20,920 bases of DNA from Conoideocrella luteorostrata (taxonomy: Eukaryota; Ascomycota; Sordariomycetes; Hypocreales; Clavicipitaceae): assembly GCA_032433595.1 (NCBI GenBank), contig JASWJB010000510.1, positions 1-20,920 on the forward strand. The letters are read 5' to 3'. Both the position numbers and the translations under genes were made by a program. Of the stretch, positions 9,782 to 18,503 are shown one piece after another. Under the pieces are notes generated by a model. The model was not told the origin of the DNA. It was given only the letters and a program-made list of their open reading frames with translations, and did no database searches. How positions within the stretch are numbered: position 1 is the stretch's first letter; each line of letters begins with the position of its first letter.

Positions 9782-11349
9782 AGGTAGTTACTGCGCACAC
9801 CGGAAAGTCGCCGCTCTTGCCCAGATGCCAAGACACAAGAAGCCGCCCGCCTCGACGGAGCAAATTGTACATTGAGAACAGATCTATCGGATTCCAAACA
9901 AATGGAAACCTTGGCAAATCTGTTGAAATGTCCGAGCATCTTGATTGGGCGAGAGAAGCAAGCAGACTATACCTCACTACTGTTATCTGCCTGCATTTGC
10001 CAGACCGTATTGCAATTTGTCGGTGTTAGCGGTCCACTCAGCAACATTGTGAAGACTTCGACGTCACACATGTCTTGAGATATCGAATTTACTCCGCAGA
10101 AAACACGAATACTCCTTAAAACGTAAGTAAAATAAAGTAAATGCCTATCTTGGTAGCCCCCTCTTTCACTAAAGCGGCATATATTGAAAATGTCTCATCT
10201 GCAGTACTACTTTAGTTCTCAAGTACCCTGCGAACCTGCGACGCAGCACATGTGGTAGCACTCAACTCTACCCTGCGGCTAGTCAGTCTAGTTCACGTCC
10301 AGTTCCCGTTTCTGTCCCAGCCGGGTTGGCAAATAAAAGAGAAAAGGGAAGGGAAAAGACGGTTGCTACCTACCCCTGGCATGCCACAGGCAACTCCACC
10401 CGGTTGTTGCATTTTATGTAGTTGCAGGTTCTAAAGAATACAGCCCGTTTCTATTGTAATCTGCGTAGGAAGGCGGAATACTCATGCCTTGCACATCTCA
10501 GCAAGGGGTGCGGTACTCTGGGTGACTTATCTGCATAATCACCTGCTATAAAAATAACGTACGGACCGTTGCTCGTAGGTCCATTGTGAAATGTACAAAT
10601 GTGGTATCTGAGCGGCAGCGCATCGCACCGGTGAGAACTCAGCACAGATTGCCACTTGACAGTCAGGCTATTTTAAGCGCTGACAGATGCATCCATTACG
10701 CACGCCCAGACACCAAAGCAAACCCCGGAGTGTGGTAAACCATGCACCATGCACCAGGCTGGGTTGGATCTCAGGGTGGCACGGCACGACATCGACTTGA
10801 TCGAGACCTATCACCATGTCATTCCCATCCACCCGCATCGCCTCCAGCCAGGATATCTCCGTTGATCTTCCGTTGTTGTCCCATGACCTGTGCGCCGCTG
10901 ATGCCTTGGTAGCATACTCTTTTGTTCTTGTAATGCTCAAACAAACCACTTCGTTAGCTTTATAAACGCCTCGTCCGCCAAACACGACACTCATTTCTAG
11001 ATTTCCTTGGCTGGCACAGGTACGTAGCCTCTGGCAGGGTAGACAGCTTTGTCAAATGCATGTTCCGATTGCAGTGGCGCAAGTTCGAGTAGAAATGCAG
11101 CATAACGGCTGGTTGAGGTTACGTGAGACACTCGATGATATATCCACAGTCAACAGTATTGTGTCAACAAGCCCAATTGCCTTTTAACTCAAACTGCATC
11201 AGATGTGTTTTAATTCAGGTTAACACGATTTTTGAGCTATAACCAATCAACGCCCTAGCAGCATATACAGTATTGAGTGCGGTCCGCAACGGGATTTGTT
11301 CTCAGTAGTTACACGCCCCAACGCCAAGTGCCGTCGCTAACTTCGTCTT

Positions 11350-12523
11350 CTACGTGTCCATGCTCATAAGATACATTTCAAATAGGCGCATGAACTTGGC
11401 CACAAATGCTTCCAAGTGAAATATCACCTTAGTTCCAGTCTTGATCCGGTGTTCGTAGAATGCGGACCACTGGATGACCTCGCCCTTCAGGTCATCATCG
11501 ATGAGCGCGAGCAACTTGAATGTCAAGGTCTTGAGGATCGTGGTCGGAGGTATGCAGTGTGTGAGGAGATCATAAAGCTTTGATCTAACTTGTAATATTC
11601 TCGCCGGGGTGTGCTCGTCCATAATCTCCTTTGCAACCTGGCCAATCAATGCCTCCCAGTCTGCTGGAGGGATTGGTGTGCTCTCCGTCACCTTTTCACT
11701 ACGAAGAGTTAGCAGTCTAATTTCTGCAGATTTCTAGAAGAGACGATGCGTACTTCTGAGCATGGACAGCCTCATACATGAGGAGTGCCTTTCGAAGGTT
11801 TCTCCCGCTTTCAACGGCTATCCTCTGATGCAAACCTTTGACCACCTCCCAGTTCTCCTTCTTGGCAGACACTGCAAGAACATCGCATATCTCCTCATGG
11901 GTCGGAGCTGCAACGCGGACCAGAAGCGTTCTCGATCGAATAGGCGCAATGATATTGGCTGTGGAGTTTGCCAAGAGTATTAATCGCAGATTGGGGGAAT
12001 ACTTTTCCATTGTTCGACGCAAGGCAGCCTGAGCATCTCTGCTAAGCTGATCGGCCTCGTTGATGACCACTACCTTGAACCGCTGTTTTGCGGACTGGTC
12101 CACTTGTTGTGTTTGTGCCACCTCCTTGAGAAGGTCCTGAACGACCACCCTGTCATAGTTGCCTACATCGGACGGGGTAATTTCGAGGTGGTAGACCGAG
12201 GCGACGATGTTGAATTCGAGCTTGCGATTGCTGGTTGTCTGGAAGACACGAGAGTCGATCTTGATCTTTTCCACGCCAGGCCCGTACAGTTCCTTTAACG
12301 TGGCAACAATTCTCGTCTTCTTTCCTGCGCCAGACGGACCGTACACGAGCAGATGTGGGAAATCACCGCTTTGGGCCTGTATCCTACGGTAAGTGGCGGC
12401 TTTGGGTTTGAACACGAATTGGTGTTGTCTTCTTACCAGAGATTGGAGACGATCTGAAAGCTCTGGATGATATGTGAGAGCCTCCAGAGACCGTGGCCGA
12501 TGTTTGTCAACGATGAGAGCCAT
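11350..12523 (-). CDS. RFC5: Replication factor C small subunit, yeast Rfc5 / human RFC3 orthologue
   Basis: Subunit of the heteropentameric clamp loader that opens PCNA and places it on primed DNA; also shared by checkpoint and cohesion loaders (Rad24, Ctf18, Elg1 complexes); nuclear. Exons 12523-12437, 12376-11754 and 11698-11350; 352 residues, close to yeast Rfc5. Introns are 60 bases (GTAAGA to TACAG) and 55 bases (GTACGC to CGTAG). The start ATG gives the family N-terminus MALIVDKHRPRSLEAL; the frame is open upstream but that extension is not family-like. Walker A is GPSGAGKKT (42-50), with the double lysine typical of this subunit. Walker B is degenerate (NEAD, 135-138) and the sensor-type SRC is SRT (177-179). 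Both fit the view that this subunit does not hydrolyse ATP. The C-terminal collar domain is complete to MYLMSMDT. The first intron is stop-free and a multiple of three, so naive gene calls may include it. Confidence 0.97.
12377..12436 (-). other. In-frame, stop-free 60-base intron of RFC5
   Basis: The donor GTAAGA follows codon 29 (LQSL) and the acceptor TACAG precedes AQSGDFPHLL. Removal restores the conserved sequence of the family. Left in, it would insert 20 residues beginning VRRQHQFVFK just before the Walker A strand. Confidence 0.85.
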
Positions 12524-13010
12524 GTTTGTGGTTGTAGCGTAACAATGGCGGCTGCTGGGCTGAAAGTTGTGACTTTTCGGAATGGGAGACGCGTCGCAGT
12601 GCGCGTTAAGTGCAGCGCCGACTCGTAGGAACGGTGGATATGGAGTAGTTAGTGCATAGCTCCCGTTCAAGCCACCAGACATTTACCACCATCACTGTGG
12701 GGCTCCCCCCATCCTCTTCTTCACTTTGGGATGTCTTCGACAATCATTGAGCAGCTGAGTAAATATCATACCAACTTTCCATTTATATCTATAACTGTCG
12801 TCAAATATGATGGCAAAATATAGTCCCTAGGGCTAATATACCCTAGCTTGTCAAGGGAATAGTCGTTTTTGCTGCATGGGCCATCACCTTGACTGAACGT
12901 TAAGCAGCTGGCACACTTCGTTTCATGGCCTCCATTGCCGTTTATATACTTGTATATTACATGACACGTATCTGATGTTGTACAAATGCTATGCGGTATC
13001 ATCCTATATA
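12524..13010. other. Spacer between RFC5 5' end and MRPL16 3' end
   Basis: Both flanking genes run on the minus strand, so this 487-base stretch must hold the MRPL16 3' untranslated region and the RFC5 promoter. Apart from the ACGCGT site and a GGAGTAGTTA motif near 12646 shared with the 3.9-4.5 kb intergenic repeats, nothing else is recognised. Confidence 0.5.
12589..12594 (-). promoter_or_regulatory. MCB-type site (ACGCGT) upstream of RFC5
   Basis: The palindrome ACGCGT, the MluI cell-cycle box bound by MBF in yeasts, lies 66-71 bases upstream of the RFC5 ATG. Replication genes, including RFC genes, are classic MBF targets at G1/S. Binding here is inferred. Confidence 0.5.
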
Positions 13011-13893
13011 TCATGGCGAACGAGAAGCGTCAGACTTGCTGCCAGCTTCGGTGACGGCAGTCGAGGAGGAAGCGGCAAGCAGCTCAGCTGGAGCGATCTG
13101 TCTCCTCGGCCGCTTCAAATCTTCTGTAGTAACGCCCTCCAGTTTTGTAATACCAACAACCGGCGCGTCGCCCCTCTTCACAAATTCCCACTGGCCTAGA
13201 AATCGTTAGTCGGGGACCGTCGGCTCGTTGTGTCAATCCTCCAAGGCAACATACCTGGTAATTTATTACCTGCCAAGCGGAAAGCGTCCCGTACAATCTG
13301 CTCGTGGATTCGCCCCTTGATTTCGAACAACACTTGGCTCACAGACATTCTGGTTGCCCAGTGGTCAAAGGAACCTTTACCTTTACCCATACGCATCTAC
13401 GCAACATTAGACATAACAGCACATCGTGAACGTACCCCGAATTGGTTCTTACCTCGTTACCGCTAATGTACACGCCGACGTTGCAGCACTTCCGCTTGTA
13501 CAGTCGATATTTCTCGCCACGAAGTCGAACTTTGATCGTATCCTCAGCCATCTTCAAGTGCTTGGCGCTAATTCTGCGGTGATGATCCGTCATGCGCAGG
13601 CCATAATCACCCCAGATAACGGTGGTGCCCTTTGTTGAGCCTCCGGTAGCCACTCGCGGTCTACCCTTGGCCATTTTTTTCTTTCGATTCAAACTTGGTT
13701 CTAGCCATGTTCCGAAAACGGGGGATGTGGTTGAAAAGGGTCGAGCATTCTGTGCCTGTCGAGCCACTTCGAGGGCCTTTGCTTGCCGCAGGACGGGAGC
13801 GCGAACTTGTCTCAACGGTGTCGAGGCGCAAAGCCTCAGTCCCTGAAAGGCATTGAGGAATGATGATGAATTGACGGCTGCCATTGTTGCCAT
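13011..13893 (-). CDS. MRPL16: Mitochondrial large-subunit ribosomal protein uL16m
   Basis: Nuclear-encoded protein of the mitochondrial 54S large subunit, near the peptidyl-transferase centre/A-site tRNA. Exons 13893-13453, 13396-13255 and 13195-13011 with introns of 56 bases (GTAAGA to CGTAG) and 59 bases (GTATGT, branch CTAAC, TCTAG); 255 residues, similar to yeast Mrpl16. The N-terminal 50-60 residues are rich in Ala, Arg and Ser without acidic residues, with ARPFSTTSPVFGTW marking a likely presequence cleavage area. The bacterial-L16 core follows: KGRPRVATGGST, the conserved GLRMTDHHRRISAKHL segment, and the signature RMGKGKGSFDHW at about 149-160, which is only intact after intron 1 is removed. 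Intron 2 removal joins LPG to QWEFVKRGDAP. A second ATG at residue 4 is an alternative start. The gene is divergent from RFC1. Confidence 0.95.
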
Positions 13894-13960
13894 TAGTTGT
13901 GATGAACAGCGCCGTAGTGTAGGAGCTCTACAAATTCTTTCCCCGGTTTTGCGACCCTGT

Positions 13961-13980
13961 CCAGACCAGACCAGACCAGA
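13961..13980. repeat. (CCAGA)4 pentanucleotide microsatellite
   Basis: Four perfect CCAGA units lie 68-87 bases upstream of the MRPL16 ATG, within the shared MRPL16/RFC1 upstream region. A repeat of this type is likely length-variable between strains. Confidence 0.9.
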
Positions 13981-14089
13981 CGGAACTCCGTTGTAGCCAG
14001 AAATCTAAGGCTCCCCACTCTCGCAGGCTCAGTGGCTAAGTTAGTATTCTGAAGGGGCAGCAGTTGCCAATTAAGCCCAGTCACGGACC

Positions 14090-14095
14090 TCGCGT
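14090..14095 (+). promoter_or_regulatory. MCB-like site (TCGCGT) in the RFC1/MRPL16 divergent promoter
   Basis: TCGCGT fits the relaxed MBF pattern WCGCGW and contains the ACGCG core on the other strand. It is about 195 bases upstream of the RFC1 ATG, with a second CG-rich stretch (CGCGCG) just after it. The same relaxed pattern also occurs by chance in coding DNA of this window, so support is modest. Confidence 0.35.
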
Positions 14096-14289
14096 CAGCT
14101 TCGCGCGCAACAGTGGGCCGGTAGTGCACGTCACTTGGCATTTCCCAGGTTGTGGCTCAATTGCCTGCCTGGACATCACGACAAGAGTTCTCGAGGTAGC
14201 ACTGCCTATTAACCATAAAAAGGTGCCTGTGCCTCTTAATTGAGCCTGTCTTGGTAGTGGCCTTTTTGATATCCAATTTCTCCTTTATC

Positions 14290-17200
14290 ATGTCTGACAT
14301 CCGGTCATTCTTTGCCCCCAAGGGCGGTGCCGTTGCCAAGCCCGCGCCGGCCAAGAGTGAAGAACCATCCAAGGCAAAACGGACAAGTGAGATCTATCAT
14401 ACCGCTGGGAAATACCCTTATGGGACTGACAACTATCTATAGAGGGCCGGAAAGTCGTTGAAGATAGCGACGATGAGGAAGTAGTGTATGTTCTTGTGGA
14501 CTATATATGATACTTGCTGCTTGCTTTAATACTGACGTAGGTTTAGGGCAAAAAAACCTGCGGCCAAGGCAGCACCAAAAAGGAAGAAGGCGTATGTGTA
14601 CATCAATCACTGATTCACAGCATAAACCTAACCAGTAGCAGAGATGAGGGACCTAAAGGGGTAGCTATTTCTGCGGACGACTACTTCGCCTCAAGCAAAG
14701 CAGGCAAAACCACTAAACAGTCGACACCAAAAAAGACACCACGAAAGGGAAGCTCAGATCTGCAAGCAAAGGAAGAGCTTGCCGTAAGATCCAGCCCTCG
14801 ACACAAAAAGGTCGCTGTCAAGGCAGAGCTCCCGGCACAAAATGGTTCTGCAACGAGGAGGACGGCTGCAACCACCAAGAAGCAATATCGCGATGACGAT
14901 GACGATGCGTATATGGAAGATGCGGATGAGGACGGAGATGACATCTTTGCGGCTGACGTTAAAGGACGCAGCAAGCACAAAACCGACGAGTATGTTGCTG
15001 AAGAGTCTGAGGAAGAGGCGTTGCCAAAGGCCAAGAGAGTAGTTTCTCGTGGTCAAGCCTCCGCTGTTAAAAATGCCGACAAGGGGGGAAGCAGTCGAGT
15101 TACGTCTACCGCCAGTAAGAAAAGGAAGTCACCTGTCTCAGAATCAGAAGAAGAGGAGGAAGAATTACCCCGAAAGAAGCCGACAGCAGCAAAACCTCGA
15201 GCACCACGAACCAAGAAAAAAGCAGACGAACCCGAAGACGAAGAAATTGAAGATATTCTTAACAGTGTAGCGACAGTCAGACCACCAACGCCACCCCCCA
15301 AGGACCCCAACGCTAAATTTGACTGGAGAAAGGCTGCTGCTGGAGGAGGAAATGCATCCGCTCAGCCAGTGGGAAGTGTAGATTTGCCAGATGGCCAAGA
15401 AGAGTGCCTATCTGGACTGTCTTTTGTTTTTACTGGTGTCTTACAAACAATCGGACGTGATGAGGCACAGGCACTTGTAAAGCGATACGGAGGGAAAGTT
15501 ACAGGGCAACCAAGCAGCAAAACAAGCTTCGTTGTTTTGGGCGATGATGCGGGACCAAGCAAGTTGGCGAAGATCAAGTCTCATGGCATCAAAACTATTG
15601 ATGAAAATGGTCTCTTTGATTTGATCCGCAAACTCCCTGCGTACGGTGGCTCAGGCAAAGGGGCCCAAAAGGCTCAAGAGAAGAAAAAGGCCGAGGAAGA
15701 TAAGATAAAACAGCAAGTTGCGGAGATGGAAGCTGAAGAGAAAGCCAAAAAGGCAGAGGCTGCCAAAGCTGCTCAACGAGCAGCAAAGGCTCGTGGCACT
15801 GCTGCTCCTCCGTCTCAGCCAACCCAGGCCCCAACACAGCTCCTCACATCTAAGTATGCACCAACTCAATTAAATCATATATGCGGCAATAAGGCTCAAG
15901 TTGAGAAAATTCAGGCTTGGCTTCGAAATTGGGCTAAGGCGAAAAAGTACAATTTCCAACGTCGTGGTGCCGATGGGCTGGGCGGCGAGAGAGCTATTAT
16001 CATCTCTGGACCACCAGGCATAGGGAAAACCACTGCTGCTCATCTTGCCGCTAAACTGGAAGGCTACGATGTATTAGAAACTAATGCAAGCGATGCCAGA
16101 AGCAAAAAACTGGTCGAAGCTGGTCTGAGCGATGTCATGAACAATACGTCACTTTTTGGATTCTTCGCCGGTGACGGTAAGTCAGTTGACACTGGCAAGA
16201 AGAACATGGTTCTTGTCATGGACGAGGTGGATGGTATGTCTGCAGGTGATCGTGGTGGTGTTGGGGCCCTCGCCAAATTTTGCAAGAAGACCGAAGTTCC
16301 CTTGATCCTTATTTGCAATGAGCGACGATTGCCGAAGATGAAGCCGTTTGACCATGCCGCCTTTGATATCAGATTCAACCGCCCAACGGTCGACCAGGTT
16401 CGTTCACGAATCATGACTATCTGCCACCGTGAAGGTCTTAAGCTTCCACCACCAGTGGTTGATGCCTTGATTGAGGGCAGCAACAAGGATATCCGACAAA
16501 TCATTAACATGATATCTACCGCTAAGCTCGATCGAACGAGTATGGATTTCGATCAAGGCAAAGCCATGACGAAGGCTTGGGAGAAGCATGTCGTGTTGAA
16601 ACCATGGGATATCTGCCAAAAGATGCTCGGAGGAGGACTCTTTGCGCCAGCCAGTAAAGCAACGCTCAACGATAAGATTGAACTGTACTTCAATGACCAT
16701 GAGTTCAGCTTCCTCATGATTCAGGAGAATTACTTGAAAACGAAGCCAATGGCATTGAATGGCAAAGGTTATACTAAGCGCGAGGAGAGATTGAAAGCTC
16801 TTGAACTCTTTGACCAGGCAGCTGAAAGCATCAGCGATGGCGATTTGATTGATCGCATGATTCACGGCCCCCAACAGCACTGGAGCCTCATGCCTACCCA
16901 TGCCGTCTTTAGTACTGTACGACCTGCAAGCTTGATTGCAGGACAGCTGATGGGGTCTGGCTTCACATCTTGGCTTGGAAACTACAGTAAGCAGGGCAAG
17001 CTGGGGAGGTTCGTGCGAGAACTTCATTCGCACATGCGTCTCAAGTCCTCAGGCGATCACAACGAGGTTCGACAACAGTATCTGCCTGTCCTCTGGAAAG
17101 AGCTTGTGGATCGGCTGCAAAAGGAGGGCACAGATGCTGTGCCTAGTGTCATTGAACTTATGGACAGCTACTATCTCACGAGGGAGGACTTTGATGCCAT

Positions 17201-17654
17201 TTTAGAGCTTGGTATTGGGCCGATGATTGATGAGGAGGTTCGCATTGAAACCAAGACCAAGGCGGCTTTCACTAGGACGTAAGATTAGGACTGATGCGCG
17301 CATCTCGGTTTTTAACGATATGACTGACATCTCCCCAGGTACAATTCTATGAACCACCCCATTCCGTTTATGAAGGCCAGCAATGTGGTGGCTCCCAAAG
17401 CGCAGGCAAAGGAGGCACCAGACTTGGAGGAAGCCATTGAAGAAGAAGACGAAACAGCAGTTGTTGAGGCTCCGGAAGTGGACGATGATGAGATAGACTT
17501 CAAGAAGGACAAGTATATCAAACAACCCAAGAAGAAGCCAGCCAAGAAGGCCGCCAAAGCTGCTACAGCAGGCGCTGACGACGACGACGACGACGACGAC
17601 GGAGACGAAAAACCCAAGGGGCGCGGAAAGGCAAAGGCGAAGAGAAAGAAGTAG
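14290..17654 (+). CDS. RFC1: Replication factor C large subunit Rfc1
   Basis: Large subunit of the replicative PCNA clamp loader; nuclear. Exons: 14290-14386, 14443-14485, 14541-14591 (or from 14547), about 14636-17278 (acceptor could also be 14639 or 14642, all in frame), 17339-17654; about 1,045-1,049 residues. Numbering below uses the longest form. The N-terminus MSDIRSFFAPK resembles a PIP box (IxxFF), like yeast Rfc1. A charged linker with acidic clusters leads to a BRCT domain (about 316-396), which binds DNA 5' phosphates in this family. A Lys/Ala/Glu helix follows (about 402-453). The AAA+ module has Walker A GPPGIGKT (522-529) and Walker B MDEVD (about 592-596), both intact. The RFC1 C-terminal domain spans roughly 730-890. 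Intron 4 removal restores AAFTRTYNSMNHP. The tail is acidic then basic, with eight consecutive Asp and a Lys-rich nuclear-localisation-like end. Confidence 0.97.
14592..14641 (+). other. RFC1 intron 3 with ambiguous tandem acceptors
   Basis: After donor GTATGT, possible acceptors are the overlapping AGs at 14634-14635, 14637-14638 and 14640-14641 (CCAGTAGCAG). Each keeps the downstream frame. An earlier AG at 14619-14620 would also be in frame. The CTAAC at 14628-14632 is very close to the first of the three, which makes a distal choice more likely if it is the branch. Confidence 0.6.
17577..17600 (+). repeat. (GAC)8 coding microsatellite in RFC1
   Basis: Eight GAC codons in a row encode an Asp8 tract in the C-terminal tail, between Lys-rich segments. 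Use of a single codon suggests slippage expansion rather than selection on each residue. Confidence 0.9.
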
Positions 17655-18218
17655 AGTGCTTCTTTGTGTAGCATGATATGCCGCTGGCCGGATGAAACAG
17701 ACTGGCGCGAACCGAAAAGAAAACTGTGACGACAGCATCTGTTAATCGACGCATAACGACTAGAGTGGCTGCGTCTGTGTAACCTTTAGGACTCGGAGGA
17801 GATGCTCTGTAACGAGTGAAAGCAGGTTTATCTGTGAGCATGTAAAAGATGTACCATTGCTACAGATAGTTTTACTCCGGGCTGTCTTGAATATCTCACT
17901 TGAATATATTGTCTTTGTATATAGCAGACCTTTTTGACGCTACAACTGTCACTTACGTTGAGGAAGCTTGACGCCCTTTAGTTTCTTACAACGGATGATG
18001 GCTACGACAGACGCGCACATTGTGATACGACTGCTCCATCATGCCTGCACTGTGACACCCATCAATTCAATAAGACGCCAAGCGAGGCAATTTCCCGGAC
18101 TCCGGTGCTGTCTGTACTCTATCCGAGGCATTATCGTTTGAGACAGGACGGCTCGTAGCCTACTGTTCATAGGGAGAATGGGTTATGGACTAGTTACACG
18201 CCAAACAGTGGAAATATA

Positions 18219-18262
18219 GCTGGCAGTCGATTGCCAGCCCAAGGGCCGTTCACCAGCTGGCA
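18219..18262. promoter_or_regulatory. GCTGGCA inverted and direct repeats
   Basis: GCTGGCA (18219-18225) pairs with TGCCAGC (18232-18238) across a 6-base loop, and a third copy in direct orientation is at 18256-18262. Three copies within 44 bases, about 240-285 bases upstream of the unknown gene, could be a transcription-factor binding cluster. The factor is unknown. Confidence 0.35.
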
Positions 18263-18297
18263 ATGTATTTCGACGCCTGTCCGTTGCCCCCGTCTTT

Positions 18298-18303
18298 TAT
18301 AAG
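18298..18303 (+). promoter_or_regulatory. TATA-like element upstream of the unknown gene
   Basis: TATAAG lies about 200 bases upstream of the proposed ATG, followed by a C-rich/AC-rich leader. It would fit a transcription start near 18330-18350. A match only. Confidence 0.3.
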
Positions 18304-18503
18304 TGCTCTACGTGTTTACATGCATCAGCACCGGCTTTAAACAAAGCAATATCGCCACGCCTAATCGAATGTCGACATTTCAGCTTGAACATCAATCCAC
18401 ACGATAGTTTCACATTATTCACATCAACACACCTCCCCTGTGCAGCTCTTTGCTATACCACTTTCCGGAGCGAGACATTTGCTTTCTAATTACGAAAGCC
18501 AAC

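Larger units (their letters stand above)
8431..11349. other. Gene-poor region between acetyl-CoA synthetase and RFC5, 2.9 kb
   Basis: No frame here has a recognisable domain. The largest uninterrupted ones (for example 8786-9124 minus, 9345-9662 plus, 10668-10994 minus, about 105-112 codons) look like chance frames. It contains the upstream region of acetyl-CoA synthetase at its left end, scattered CTCCGTA motifs (8657-8663, 9089-9095, 9397-9403), a short GCTA microsatellite and the nested inverted repeats at 9727-9781. An unannotated noncoding transcript cannot be excluded. Confidence 0.5.
13894..14289. promoter_or_regulatory. Bidirectional promoter region of MRPL16 and RFC1
   Basis: A 396-base spacer separates the divergent start codons, so both promoters must lie here unless they extend into the genes. 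It contains the CCAGA microsatellite near MRPL16 and the CG-rich MBF-like site in its middle. No clear TATA box was identified. Confidence 0.6.
17655..18503. other. Spacer between RFC1 and the downstream unknown gene
   Basis: This 849-base stretch holds the RFC1 3' end and the promoter of the next gene, both on the plus strand. A hairpin and a TATA-like sequence are listed separately. No gene or RNA was recognised. Confidence 0.5.

Noticed and set aside
9735..9785. Possible tRNA on the minus strand (GGTTCAAGATCC and a 7-base loop CTTGTAA in a stem)
   Set aside because: The would-be anticodon stem runs straight into the T arm without a variable loop, the T stem has mismatches, and no D arm or acceptor stem fits.
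10668..10994. Minus-strand ATG-started frame of 108 codons
   Set aside because: No domain, signal peptide or splice context is recognisable and the codon pattern is not clearly coding. Transcript data could revive it as a small gene.
12524..12682. 53-codon N-terminal extension of RFC5 from an upstream in-frame ATG
   Set aside because: The family starts at MALIVDKHRPR; the extension is not family-like and contains the presumed promoter site ACGCGT.
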